Origin: Candidatus Gastranaerophilales bacterium | GTDB lineage: Bacteria > Cyanobacteriota > Vampirovibrionia > Gastranaerophilales > Gastranaerophilaceae | Direction of reading: 5' to 3' | NCBI GenBank assembly: GCA_017560095.1 | Contig: JAFYOU010000027.1 | Location: forward strand, 62,001 to 126,000 | DNA: 64,000 bases | Shown here: in pieces, positions 32,407 to 41,564 of the stretch | How positions within the stretch are numbered: position 1 is the stretch's first letter | Layout of the letters: every line of letters begins with the position of its first letter | Notes under the pieces: generated by a model | What the model saw: only the letters and a program-made list of their open reading frames with translations | What the model was told of the DNA's origin: nothing | The model's database searches: none | Program-made: the position numbers and the translations under genes

Positions 32407-32763
32407 ATGCTATCCAGACATGGCAGTTTAGAGTGTGCGATTTTGAGTGCGCTTTGGGGATTGGAACAAAATGATGTTTATACAAATTCTGTTAAAGATG
32501 TGTATGAAATTTTAGCAAACAAGGGTTGTGAAAAAAGAGCGTACACGACAATTAAAACTGTTATGGATAGATTGCATGACAAAAGAATTTTGTTGCGATA
32601 TAAAGATGGCAAAAAGTTCTTTTATCGAACAGTATATTCAAAAAATGAAATAATCATTAAATCATTAACTGAAATCGCAAATAGATATTGCGATGGAAAT
32701 TTAAATCAATTATCCGTTTCATTAAATGAGATGATGGAAGATAATTTGCTAGTTAGTGTATAA
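32407..32763 (+). CDS. BlaI/MecI/CopY-family transcriptional regulator
   Basis: A 118-aa winged-helix repressor. The fold is SLECAILSALWGLE (helix 1), VKDVYEILANKGCEKRAYTTIKTVMDRLHDKRIL (helices 2-3 with the AYTTIKT recognition segment) and RYKDGKKFFYRTVYS (wing). Family members dimerise on dyad operators and are inactivated by a BlaR/MecR protease or by metals. No BlaR-type sensor is in this window. Position directly before cell-wall genes (rsmH-ftsI-murE) suggests it could regulate them. AAGGAA precedes the ATG. Confidence 0.85.
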   Translation: MLSRHGSLECAILSALWGLEQNDVYTNSVKDVYEILANKGCEKRAYTTIKTVMDRLHDKRILLRYKDGKKFFYRTVYSKNEIIIKSLTEIANRYCDGNLNQLSVSLNEMMEDNLLVSV

Positions 32764-32771
32764 TTTTTTAT

Positions 32772-33152
32772 ATGGAAAGCGAAAAGTTAAAAATTTATCA
32801 AAATAGATTGCTGGTAAGTGATTTAATAATAAAAGTGCTTAGTGGAAAAATTAATGTAAGTCAGGCTTTGAGCGCTTTTCCTAAAGAAAAAAATGATATC
32901 AATGTTAAGTGCGCATTTGATGCACTTATGCATAGAGAAGCAGATGAAGATTTAAGAGCTAAGGTTTCTGGATATAGCGAGATCCAAGATGAATTTTTGT
33001 TTGATTTAGCAAAAATTTTAAAAGAAAATGAAAAATTGCCTCAAAATATTATTGAGCAATATCAAAAATATCATAATGAAAATCTAATGGGTGAATGGGA
33101 TAAACCATTAAAAAGTATTTTAAAAAATTTTAAAAGAATGATAAACTTTTAA
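32772..33152 (+). CDS. Hypothetical protein upstream of rsmH
   Basis: An unrecognised 126-aa soluble, helical protein. It sits 8 nt after the BlaI-type gene and 1 nt before rsmH, so it is almost certainly in the division operon. It occupies the place where mraZ is normally found, but it does not show the MraZ SpoVT/AbrB-like DxxxR motifs. The C-terminus is basic (KSILKNFKRMINF). Confidence 0.65.
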   Translation: MESEKLKIYQNRLLVSDLIIKVLSGKINVSQALSAFPKEKNDINVKCAFDALMHREADEDLRAKVSGYSEIQDEFLFDLAKILKENEKLPQNIIEQYQKYHNENLMGEWDKPLKSILKNFKRMINF

Positions 33153-33153
33153 T

Positions 33154-34080
33154 ATGACAGAATTTATTCACTATACAGTAATGAAAAATGAGGTTGTAGA
33201 TAGTCTGGATTGCTATGATTCAGATAAGATTTTTGTTGATTGCACTTTGGGTGGCGGTGGACATAGTGAAGAGATTTTAAAAAGAATTTCGCCTAAAGGA
33301 AGATTGATTTCTTTTGATGTTGATGATGATGCTATTAATCATGCTTCAAATCGTCTTAAAAATTATAGTAATTTAACTATAGTTAAAGGTAGTTATGCTG
33401 ATATCGATAAACATTTAAGCCAATTAGGAATAGATAAGATTACTGGTGGTGTTATTTTTGACTTGGGTGCATCATATCATCAACTAACCTGTGCAAATCG
33501 GGGGTTTTCTTTTATGAAAGATGCTCCTTTGGATATGCGGTTTAATAAGGATCAAGAGTTTAGTGCTTGGGATGTCGTTAATAAATACAAAGAAACGCAA
33601 TTGGTTGAAATTTTTTCGACATACGGAGAAGAAAGATTTTCAAAGCGTATTGCAAAGGCAATTGTACAAAATCGTCCTATAAATACAACATTAGAGCTTG
33701 CAAAATTAATTAAGGATTCTACGCCTAATATAAAATCCAAGATTCATCCAGCTACGAGAGTTTTTCAGGCACTTAGAATTGAAGTTAATCAAGAATTGTT
33801 AAATTTTGAAAATACATTAAAGAAAGTTATTAAATTGTGTGACGTTGGTGCTATAATAAGTTTGTTATCTTTTCATTCTTTGGAAGATAGATTAGCTAAA
33901 AGATTTTTAAAACACTACTCTTCATCTTGTAGATGTGAAAAAAATCAAATGATTTGCAATTGTGGTGGACAAATACTTGAATTGGTTAATAAAAAACCAA
34001 TAGTTGCAAGTGATAATGAATTAAGAATTAACCCTCCTTCAAGGAGTGCTAAATTAAGAATTGCAAGAAAGATTAAGTGA
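33154..34080 (+). CDS. rsmH: 16S rRNA (cytosine1402-N4)-methyltransferase
   Basis: RsmH (MraW) methylates C1402 in the ribosomal P site and is the usual first enzyme gene of dcw clusters. The 308-aa protein has HYTVMKNEVVDSL, the SAM motif DCTLGGGGHSEEIL (about 29-42), FDVDDDAINHA, GVIFDLGASYHQL (the usual DLGxSSxQ with A-S-Y), GFSFMKDAPLDMRF and ISLLSFHSLEDRLAKRF, ending PPSRSAKLRIARK. It overlaps the next ORF by up to 20 nt. Confidence 0.95.
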   Translation: MTEFIHYTVMKNEVVDSLDCYDSDKIFVDCTLGGGGHSEEILKRISPKGRLISFDVDDDAINHASNRLKNYSNLTIVKGSYADIDKHLSQLGIDKITGGVIFDLGASYHQLTCANRGFSFMKDAPLDMRFNKDQEFSAWDVVNKYKETQLVEIFSTYGEERFSKRIAKAIVQNRPINTTLELAKLIKDSTPNIKSKIHPATRVFQALRIEVNQELLNFENTLKKVIKLCDVGAIISLLSFHSLEDRLAKRFLKHYSSSCRCEKNQMICNCGGQILELVNKKPIVASDNELRINPPSRSAKLRIARKIK

Positions 34081-34573
34081 GATACAATTGAAGCTTTCCT
34101 TTAATAAATATAGAACTAAAAATTTGAATAAGAAAAATAAAAACGAAGTAGAAAAGACTCAAAATAATGGTTTTGTTGCTAACCCCTTAATTAAAGAAAA
34201 CAATCAAATTATAAGCGGTTACTTTTTAAATGAAAAGTCTTATAAAGAGATTGTAGTACAACGTGTAAACAATATCTTGTATGGAGTATTAGGCTTTTTA
34301 GTTCTGTTTTGTTTATTTTGCTACTATTTTGTTTCTTGCAAAGAGGTTCAGTTAAATAAAATTTCTCGTGAAACACTTGAACTTAATTATGAGAATGATG
34401 AGTTGCAAAATAAAGTGGATAGTTTGCAATCATATTATAATATTGATAAAGCCGTATCTAAAACAAATATTCTAGAAAGAGCACGTCATGTTGTCGAGGT
34501 TAATGCTATAGACATGCCGGATTTAAATTTATCAAAAAAACAAACTAAAAAAACTTTTGTGGTTAGTTATTAA
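34061..34573 (+). CDS. FtsL-like bitopic division protein
   Basis: The protein has a basic cytoplasmic N-terminal region of about 75 residues, one transmembrane helix (NILYGVLGFLVLFCLFCYYF, about 71-90) and a coiled-coil segment (LNKISRETLELNYENDELQNKVDSLQ is heptad-like). A short extracellular tail follows. Topology and position between rsmH and ftsI are those of FtsL, which is poorly conserved in sequence. The start is uncertain: TTG at 34061 overlaps rsmH by 20 nt, and TTG at 34088 would follow the rsmH stop with a GTGAG element upstream. Confidence 0.65.
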   Translation: MQERLSEIQLKLSFNKYRTKNLNKKNKNEVEKTQNNGFVANPLIKENNQIISGYFLNEKSYKEIVVQRVNNILYGVLGFLVLFCLFCYYFVSCKEVQLNKISRETLELNYENDELQNKVDSLQSYYNIDKAVSKTNILERARHVVEVNAIDMPDLNLSKKQTKKTFVVSY

Positions 34574-34595
34574 ATATTTTTTCGGGGGAGAATAA

Positions 34596-36302
34596 TTGAG
34601 AAACGTTGTTCATAACAAATTTGATGGGCGTATTGGATGCTTGCAGTCAATTTTTTATCTCCTTTTTATCGCTTTAATTGTCTATCTTTTTTTATTGCAG
34701 GTTTTTGATATTAGAAATTGCAAAAAGAAGGCAAAGACGCAAAGAACCTCCAAAATGTACGTGTTAAGGGGTGAAATTGTAGATAGATATGGTTTTAAGC
34801 TTGCTGCTGATAAAACAACTTTTATTTTATATGCTCATCCTAGCTATTATGATCATTCACCTAGGGATTTAGCGGAAATTTTATATCCATATGTCAATAT
34901 CCCTATTCCAGAGTTAACAAAAAAATTATCTCAAACCAACAAAAAGATAATTACAATCAAAAAAGATCTCGATAGAAAAACGGTACGAGAAATTAAGAAA
35001 AAAGGACTTAGAGAGTTATCATACGAAGTAAAAAACAAACGTGTTTATCCTCAAGGCTCATTAGCTTCTCACGTGCTTGGATTTTATAATCCAAATGCTG
35101 ATACTGCTGGTGGTATTGAATATAAAGCAAAGGACTATTTGGAATATATTGATAAAACAATCACATACGAAAAAGCGCCGAACGGAGATATTATTTATAA
35201 TATTAGTGTTAATCCAGCTGATGTTTCAGCTCCAATAAAAGGTAAAACTTTAACTTTAACAATTGATAGTGCAGTTCAACATGTTTGCGAAAAATATCTT
35301 TTAAAAGCTATTCGTAAATTTAATGCACCACGTGCAGCTGCGGTTGTAATGAATCCAAAGAATGGCGAAATACTTGCGCTTGCAGTTGTTCCTACTTATA
35401 ATCCTAATGAATACAATAAATATTCAATGCAAGAAATGAAAAATTGGGCTATTTCTGACGTATTTCCGCCTGGATCAACTTTTAAAATAATAACCGTTGC
35501 ATGCGGTTTTATGAATAAAAAGATAAATAAAAATTCAAAAATTGCAGATACTGGAAAAATGAAAATTGGCTGGTGGGATATTTATAATTATGATTATAAA
35601 TCAAAAGGCGCACCTGGAATAATTGATTTGGTTTATTTGTTTGAACATTCTTCAAATATTGGTTCTATTAAAATTGCTCAAATGATGAGTGATAAAGAAT
35701 TTTATGATAGCTTAAAACAGTTTAATTTTGGCCAAAAAACAGGTATTGATTTACCTGGTGAATCTGCCGGATTGCTTCCGTCTCCAAAATATTGGGATGT
35801 AGCAACTCATGGAGCAATGGGTTATGGTTATGGTGCATCTACTACTGTTATTCAGATGGTTGCTGCAGTTAGTGCTATTGCAAATAATGGTGTTTGGGTA
35901 ACTCCCCATGTGATAAAATATTCAAATGAAGATGCACAACTTAAAATCAAAAAAAGAAGAATTCTTGAAGAGCAAGATGCAAAAGATATTACTAATATTC
36001 TTGTTAAATCAATTGAAAACGGAAAAAACCCTGCTAAAATGGATGATTTTTATATAGCTGCAAAAACTGGCACATCAAGAAAACCTAATTCCAATGGCAC
36101 AGGGTATTCGAATAAACTGTATACATCTATGATTGGATATTTCCCTGCAACTGATCCAAAAGCAGTATTGTATGTAATAGTTGATTCTCCATCTGGCGAG
36201 GGAATTTGGGGTTCTACAGTTGCTGCTCCTGTATTTAAAGAAATTTCAACTGAGCTTGTTAGGATTTTAAATTTAAATCCTGATAAGCATACTAAAAAAT
36301 AA
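34596..36302 (+). CDS. ftsI: FtsI/PBP3-type division transpeptidase
   Basis: A class B penicillin-binding protein of 568 aa that cross-links septal peptidoglycan. It has an N-terminal membrane anchor (about 18-36), then the pedestal domain with RGEIVDRYGFKLA. The transpeptidase domain has all three active-site motifs: S294-T-F-K297 within PPGSTFK, S352-S-N354 and K490-T-G (KTGTS). The TTG start at 34596 is supported by GGGGGAG 5 nt upstream. No PASTA domains. It follows the ftsL-like gene and precedes murE in the dcw order. Confidence 0.93.
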   Translation: MRNVVHNKFDGRIGCLQSIFYLLFIALIVYLFLLQVFDIRNCKKKAKTQRTSKMYVLRGEIVDRYGFKLAADKTTFILYAHPSYYDHSPRDLAEILYPYVNIPIPELTKKLSQTNKKIITIKKDLDRKTVREIKKKGLRELSYEVKNKRVYPQGSLASHVLGFYNPNADTAGGIEYKAKDYLEYIDKTITYEKAPNGDIIYNISVNPADVSAPIKGKTLTLTIDSAVQHVCEKYLLKAIRKFNAPRAAAVVMNPKNGEILALAVVPTYNPNEYNKYSMQEMKNWAISDVFPPGSTFKIITVACGFMNKKINKNSKIADTGKMKIGWWDIYNYDYKSKGAPGIIDLVYLFEHSSNIGSIKIAQMMSDKEFYDSLKQFNFGQKTGIDLPGESAGLLPSPKYWDVATHGAMGYGYGASTTVIQMVAAVSAIANNGVWVTPHVIKYSNEDAQLKIKKRRILEEQDAKDITNILVKSIENGKNPAKMDDFYIAAKTGTSRKPNSNGTGYSNKLYTSMIGYFPATDPKAVLYVIVDSPSGEGIWGSTVAAPVFKEISTELVRILNLNPDKHTKK

Positions 36303-36340
36303 TTTTTTGATAAAATAATTTAAAAGGCTAAGGAAGAGAT

Positions 36341-37801
36341 ATGGATTTAAGTAAAATAATAAAAAATATTGAGGCAACAGATGTTTTAAATTTTAAAGAT
36401 ATTGATATAAAAGGGATTTCATATAATTCAAATACAATTAATTCCCATGAAATCTTTGTGTGTCTAAAGGGTGAGCGCGTGGATGGGCATGATTTTGCTC
36501 AGAGTGCTTTTGAAAAAGGCGCAGTTGCCTTAATGTGTGAAAAACCATTAAATATTGAAATTCCGCAAATAATCGTTAAATCAACTCAGGAATCCATTGC
36601 TGATTTGGCAGCTGTTTTTTACCATAATCCAAGCAATTCTTTAAATTTGATGGGCGTAACAGGAACCAATGGAAAAACAACAGTTGCTCATTTAATCCAA
36701 AAAATATTTGAACAAAATAACAAAAAATGTGCATTAATCGGAACTTTGGGTTATAAATTTAGCTCAAAAGACGATTACCTTGAAGCAAAACATACAACAC
36801 CTCAGGCGCCTCAAATGCAAGAAACTTTAAGAAAAATTTTAAACTCAGAAATATCAAACGTTATAACTGAGGTATCAAGCCATGCACTTGAGCAATTTAG
36901 GGTTAAAAATTGTGAATTTAGTACTGCTATTTTTACTAATTTAACTCAAGACCATCTTGATTACCATATTACAATGGAAAATTACTTTAACGCAAAAGCA
37001 AAACTTTTTTCGAATTTAAAAGAAGGAAACAATGCGATAGTTAACCTAGATGATAAATATTCTCAAAAATTAATTGAAAAAATACCAAATAACGTTAACA
37101 TTTTAACTTATTCAGTTAAAAACAGTGCCGATATAATGGCTAAAAATATTGAATTCATGTCTGACGGAGTTTGTTTTGATGTAGCATATCAAGATTCTTT
37201 TTTAAATTTTAAGCTTCGTTTAAATGGAATGTTTTCTGTCTATAATTGTCTTGCAGCCATTGCTGCTTCACTAGCTAATGGAATTAGCTTAGATGTTATT
37301 AAAGAAGCACTCGAAGAAACAAGGAGTGTTGCGGGCAGATTTGAAATTGTTAGGACAAACCCAATGGTAATTGTGGATTATGCACATACGCCCGATGGTT
37401 TAGAAAATATTCTTCGCGCAGCAAGGGAATTAACGCCAAAAGACGGAAATTTGATTTGCTTGTTTGGATGTGGCGGAAACAGGGATTGCACAAAGCGCCC
37501 TAAAATGGGTAAAATTGCTCAAAGTTTAGCGGATAAAATAATTATTACTTCTGATAATCCGAGAAATGAAGACCCTCAGCAAATTATCACTGATATTTTA
37601 TCTGGACTTGCGCTCATAAATCCTAAAACAGTATTTGTTGAAGCTGATAGACAGTTAGCCATAAAACTTTTAAAAGATATTTCAAGCGAAAATGATGTAT
37701 TGGTTTTAGCAGGCAAAGGACATGAGAATTACCAAATATTAGCTGATAAAACAATTCATTTTGACGACAGGGAAGAAGTAATTAAAGTTTTTGGAGAATA
37801 A
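36341..37801 (+). CDS. murE: UDP-MurNAc-tripeptide synthetase (meso-DAP adding)
   Basis: MurE adds the third residue to the peptidoglycan stem peptide. The 486-aa protein has the ATP loop GVTGTNGKTTVAHL (about 107-120), TTPQAPQMQETL, EVSSHALEQFRV, the carbamylated-lysine region FTNLTQDHLDYH, VVDYAHTPDGLENIL, LFGCGGNRDCTKRPKMG and the DNPR motif in TSDNPRNEDP. DNPR marks meso-diaminopimelate rather than lysine as the substrate. It is the last recognisable dcw gene; murF, mraY and murD do not follow. Confidence 0.95.
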   Translation: MDLSKIIKNIEATDVLNFKDIDIKGISYNSNTINSHEIFVCLKGERVDGHDFAQSAFEKGAVALMCEKPLNIEIPQIIVKSTQESIADLAAVFYHNPSNSLNLMGVTGTNGKTTVAHLIQKIFEQNNKKCALIGTLGYKFSSKDDYLEAKHTTPQAPQMQETLRKILNSEISNVITEVSSHALEQFRVKNCEFSTAIFTNLTQDHLDYHITMENYFNAKAKLFSNLKEGNNAIVNLDDKYSQKLIEKIPNNVNILTYSVKNSADIMAKNIEFMSDGVCFDVAYQDSFLNFKLRLNGMFSVYNCLAAIAASLANGISLDVIKEALEETRSVAGRFEIVRTNPMVIVDYAHTPDGLENILRAARELTPKDGNLICLFGCGGNRDCTKRPKMGKIAQSLADKIIITSDNPRNEDPQQIITDILSGLALINPKTVFVEADRQLAIKLLKDISSENDVLVLAGKGHENYQILADKTIHFDDREEVIKVFGE

Positions 37802-37834
37802 TTTAAAATAAAAATATGTAGACAAAACTTTTTG

Positions 37835-37843
37835 TGTTAAAAT
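37835..37843 (+). promoter_or_regulatory. Possible extended -10 promoter of the glycan/phosphonate operon
   Basis: TGTTAAAAT (TG-n-TAAAAT) inside TTTTGTGTTAAAAT, nearly identical to the -10 region at 14961-14972. A start near 37850 would give a leader of about 137 nt that includes a small AATTCAAA/TTTGAATT hairpin (37919-37938). No -35 is evident. Confidence 0.35.
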
Positions 37844-37986
37844 CAAAGAAGCAAGAGGGTTTATTAAATTATGTAACTTTAAAAAAGTATTTGTTGTTTA
37901 ATTAAACACTTGTGAAAAAATTCAAATATTTTTGAATTATTCAATGAGTTTTGAAATAAAAGTAATATATTACAAGGACAAAACAG

Positions 37987-39093
37987 GTGGAAAAAATTTT
38001 TGTTACACAGCCATTGTTACCTTCTTTGACTGAACTGGATATACATTTAAAAGACATTTGGAGCTCTAAATGGCTTACTAATATGGGTTCAAAACATAAT
38101 GAGCTTGAAACAAAATTAAAAGATGTTCTAAAAGTTCCCAATGTTTCCTTGTTTAACAATGGAACAATAGCTCTTTTGGTTGCGGTTAAAGCTCTTGATT
38201 TACCTTATGGAAGCGAAGTAATTACAACTCCATTTACTTTTGCTGCCACGCCACATTGCATTACTTGGAATGGCTTAAAACCAGTATTTTGCGATATTGA
38301 ACCAAATACGATGACGATTGATGCCGAAAAAATCGAAAGCTTTATCACTCCAAACACTTCTGCAATTCTAGCAGTTCATGTTTATGGTTTCCCTTGTAAC
38401 GTTGAAAAAATAGATAAAATCGCAAAAAAATACAATTTAAAAGTAATTTATGACGCGGCTCACGCTTTTTCAACTGAAATAAATGGAAGAGGGATTGGAA
38501 CATTTGGCGATATAACAATGTTTTCTTTCCATGCAACAAAACTCTATAATACAATTGAAGGTGGATGTTTAACATTTAACGACCCAAATTTAGTTAGAAA
38601 AATATATAACCTAAGAAACTTTGGTATTCAATCTGAAGAGCTTGTTGAAGAGGTTGGGATTAATGGCAAACTGAATGAGCTTCAAGCTGCGGTTGGTTTA
38701 GAAAATTTAAAATTATACAAAGCTGAACAAGAAAAAAGAACCAAAGTCAAAGCTTTTTATGATGAAAATTTATCAAAAATCAAAGGCATAAGAATTCCTA
38801 AAATGCCTGAAAATGTTACAAATTCATATCAATATTACCCAATTGTAATTGAAGAAGATTATCCAATTTCAAGAAATGAATTGTATGACAAATTCAAAGA
38901 AATAAACATTTTAACAAGAAAATATTTCTATCCAGCCTGCACTGATTATGAATGTTATAAAAATGATTTAGCAGTCAAACTTGCTGATTTATCAGTTGTC
39001 AATGATTTAAAACATAAAGTATTATGTTTGCCATATTATGGTGATTTAACTATAGATATGTTAAATATTATTTGCGAGGTTTTAAAAAAATGA
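37987..39093 (+). CDS. DegT/DnrJ/EryC1/StrS-family sugar aminotransferase
   Basis: A fold-type I PLP enzyme of 368 aa that transfers an amino group to a nucleotide-linked keto-sugar. Landmarks are KWLTNMGSKHNELE (N-terminal substrate loop), LFNNGTIALLVAVKAL, TTPFTFAATPHCITWNGLKPVFCDI-type region, VHVYGFP, VIYDAAHAF, the PLP lysine in FSFHATKLYNTIEGG (about 178-192) and NGKLNELQAAVGL. The GTG start has AAGGA about 9 nt upstream. It is the first gene of the 38-50.7 kb run; its end overlaps the next ATG by 4 nt. The exact amino sugar cannot be told from sequence. Confidence 0.88.
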   Translation: MEKIFVTQPLLPSLTELDIHLKDIWSSKWLTNMGSKHNELETKLKDVLKVPNVSLFNNGTIALLVAVKALDLPYGSEVITTPFTFAATPHCITWNGLKPVFCDIEPNTMTIDAEKIESFITPNTSAILAVHVYGFPCNVEKIDKIAKKYNLKVIYDAAHAFSTEINGRGIGTFGDITMFSFHATKLYNTIEGGCLTFNDPNLVRKIYNLRNFGIQSEELVEEVGINGKLNELQAAVGLENLKLYKAEQEKRTKVKAFYDENLSKIKGIRIPKMPENVTNSYQYYPIVIEEDYPISRNELYDKFKEINILTRKYFYPACTDYECYKNDLAVKLADLSVVNDLKHKVLCLPYYGDLTIDMLNIICEVLKK

Positions 39094-40274
39094 GCAAAAA
39101 TAATAAGCTTTTTTCAAAAGAAATTAATGAAAAACATATTACTTATAGGTTTTTTGGAATTAAATATTCCATTAAAAATAAAGAATTTAAAGAAAAAGCT
39201 AAAAATGATTGCTTAGAATCTAAAATAATTCAAGATAACTATGATTTAACCAACTTAAAAAATGCAAAAGAGCTTGTTGTTTTTTTAACACCTGGTGAGA
39301 TGAAAATGAGTGGTGGGGTTATGTCAATTTTCTCACTTTGCGAAACCTCGAGAAAATTATTACCAAATTCTACCTGTATTATTTCAACATTTCCTAATGG
39401 AATAACTTATGCAAAAAATAATGAATTTCCAAATGACGAAATTGTTTATCGTTTTTCTCAAATTGAAAAAAATTGTAAAAAAATAAAAAAATTAATTATC
39501 CATATTCCTGAATTTTTTGCACATGAATTTTGCAAAAGTCTATCAAAAAAAGATATAAAATTTTTAAAATCCATTAAAGATTTACAAATCAATATCATGA
39601 ATCAAAATATTGAGTTAATGCTTGAACCTGCAAAAATAAAAGATTTATATAAATTTTCGAGTAATATAACTCAAACTATTGCACATGATAGATACGCCAC
39701 GCAAGAAGTTTGTGACAGATGGCAAATGCCGACGCATTTGTTTTCGGTTAAAATTGATACAACTAAATATCAAAGATATGATTTTGAAAAAAAGGAAAAA
39801 ACAATTGTCCTTTCTCCAGATTTTAATGAACATAAGGAAAAAATAGTAAACAAGCTAAAAGAAGATTTTTCTGACTGGAATTTTGTAACTGTCCGAAATT
39901 TAACCTTTCCAAATTATATGGAATTAATTGCAAAATCATACTTTACGGTAACTTTTGGAGAGGGAATGGACTGCTATTTCTTGCAGCCAGGTGAAATTGG
40001 CAGTATTGGTTTTGCTGTGTATAATGATGAATTTTTTCCTGATAAAAGCTGGTCTGAAATGTTGAATGTATTTTCATCGTATGACGATATGTATAAAAAC
40101 ATAACAAGCGTTATGAGAAAATTGTTAAATGATAAAGATTTATATTTGCAAACAAACGAAAGCCATTATAATGAAATAAGAAAATTATATGACTTTAATG
40201 CGTTTGAAGATAATTTAAAACGTTTTTATAATCGCGATTACGATTTTTACCCAACAGAAGGCAAGAATGAATAA
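39090..40274 (+). CDS. Putative GT-B-like glycosyltransferase
   Basis: A 394-aa protein without a firm family match by eye. ATG 39090 is preferred over TTG 39072 because it makes an ATGA overlap with the preceding gene and has GAGG upstream. The N-terminus YRFFGIKYSIK is the short FGIK element also seen in the LicD proteins of this operon. The body resembles a two-domain GT-B enzyme: LVVFLTPGEMKMSGGVMSIF early, NIMNQNIELMLEP in the middle, and a C-terminal SYFTVTFGEGMDCYFLQPGEIG that looks like the donor-binding E-x7-E region. I infer a glycosyltransferase of the surface glycan. Confidence 0.55.
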   Translation: MSKNNKLFSKEINEKHITYRFFGIKYSIKNKEFKEKAKNDCLESKIIQDNYDLTNLKNAKELVVFLTPGEMKMSGGVMSIFSLCETSRKLLPNSTCIISTFPNGITYAKNNEFPNDEIVYRFSQIEKNCKKIKKLIIHIPEFFAHEFCKSLSKKDIKFLKSIKDLQINIMNQNIELMLEPAKIKDLYKFSSNITQTIAHDRYATQEVCDRWQMPTHLFSVKIDTTKYQRYDFEKKEKTIVLSPDFNEHKEKIVNKLKEDFSDWNFVTVRNLTFPNYMELIAKSYFTVTFGEGMDCYFLQPGEIGSIGFAVYNDEFFPDKSWSEMLNVFSSYDDMYKNITSVMRKLLNDKDLYLQTNESHYNEIRKLYDFNAFEDNLKRFYNRDYDFYPTEGKNE

Positions 40275-41553
40275 AAAAAATGTATTAATATTTCCTTGTG
40301 GTAGCGAAATTGGACTTGAAATTAATAAAGCTCTTGCAAATGATATACATTTTGAAATGTATGGCGCTTCAAGTTTAGCAGACCATGGTAAATTTGTTTA
40401 TAAAAATTATATAGAAGGAATTCCGTTTGTCGATGATGAAAATTTTATTTGCAAGATAAAAGAAGTTTGCACTAAGTTCAACATTGATTTTATTATTCCT
40501 GCACATGACAGTGTTGTTTTAAAATTAGCGCAACACAAAGACGAATTTGGAAAAGTAGAAATAATTACTTCTCTGATAGAAACTTGCGAAATTGCACGTT
40601 CAAAAAAGAAAACTTATGAAGCTTTAAAGGATATAATAATAACCCCAAAAGTTTATGATATAAAAAATAGTAATATTGACTTTCCTGTTTTTATTAAGCC
40701 TGATGTTGGACAAGGCTCAAAAGGTGCAAAGAAAATTAATAACCAAAAAGAGCTTGAAAATGCATACGATGAAAATAATGATATCATTATTAGCGAACTT
40801 TTGCCTGGGGAAGAATACACAATAGACTGTTTCACAAACTCTAAAGGCAAATTGCTATTTGCAAAAGGGCGCATTAGAAAAAGAATCAACAATGGAATAG
40901 CTGTAAACACAACACCTGTTGATAATCCTGAATTTGAAAAAATTGCTCAAAAGATAAATTCAAAATTAAAATTCAGAGGAATGTGGTTTTTCCAATTAAA
41001 AAGAAATAATGATGACAGACTAAGTCTTCTTGAAATAGCACCAAGAATTGCAGGTACAATGGGCTTATATCGTCGTCTTGGAGTTAATTTTGTCCTTTTG
41101 GCGCTTTATGATGCAATGGGTTATGAAGTTGAAATTATAGAAAACAAATTTAATCTTGAAATCGATAGAGCTCTTTATACTTCCTGCAAGCATAATATTG
41201 ATTATAAAACAGTATATATTGACTTTGATGACACTATAATTAATCAAAATGGTGTTAATACAGATGTAATTAAATTTTTGTATCAAGCTAAAAATGAAAA
41301 TAAAGAAATCGTTTTAATTACTAAACATGAAAAAGATGTTAAAGAAACGTTAGGTCAATATCTTTTAAACGAAAAATTATTTGATAAAATTATACATATT
41401 GATAAGTCTCAAGAAAAATATGCATTTATGGATAAAAATAATTCTATCTTCATAGATGATTCATATATTGAGCGAAAAAAAGTTCTGGATAATTTATCAG
41501 TACCTGTTTTTGGAATTGATGCAATTGATACTTTATTTGATGAAAAAAAATAA
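40267..41553 (+). CDS. ATP-grasp ligase fused to a HAD-like domain
   Basis: A two-domain 428-aa protein. Residues 1-300 are a carbamoyl-phosphate-synthase-like ATP-grasp ligase: PCGSEIGLEINKAL, DFIIPAHDSVVLKLA, FPVFIKPDVGQGSKGAKKI (ATP lid), LLPGEEYTIDCF, LLEIAPRIAGTMGLYRRLG (Mg/ATP). Residues 315-428 carry a HAD-like start YIDFDDTIINQNG, a Lys in ITKHEKDV and SIFIDDSYIERKKV. ATP-grasp enzymes ligate a carboxylate to an amine or similar nucleophile; the HAD part may hydrolyse a phosphate. Substrates are unknown. It overlaps the previous gene by 8 nt. Confidence 0.75.
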   Translation: MNKKNVLIFPCGSEIGLEINKALANDIHFEMYGASSLADHGKFVYKNYIEGIPFVDDENFICKIKEVCTKFNIDFIIPAHDSVVLKLAQHKDEFGKVEIITSLIETCEIARSKKKTYEALKDIIITPKVYDIKNSNIDFPVFIKPDVGQGSKGAKKINNQKELENAYDENNDIIISELLPGEEYTIDCFTNSKGKLLFAKGRIRKRINNGIAVNTTPVDNPEFEKIAQKINSKLKFRGMWFFQLKRNNDDRLSLLEIAPRIAGTMGLYRRLGVNFVLLALYDAMGYEVEIIENKFNLEIDRALYTSCKHNIDYKTVYIDFDDTIINQNGVNTDVIKFLYQAKNENKEIVLITKHEKDVKETLGQYLLNEKLFDKIIHIDKSQEKYAFMDKNNSIFIDDSYIERKKVLDNLSVPVFGIDAIDTLFDEKK

Positions 41554-41564
41554 GGAGAATGTAG

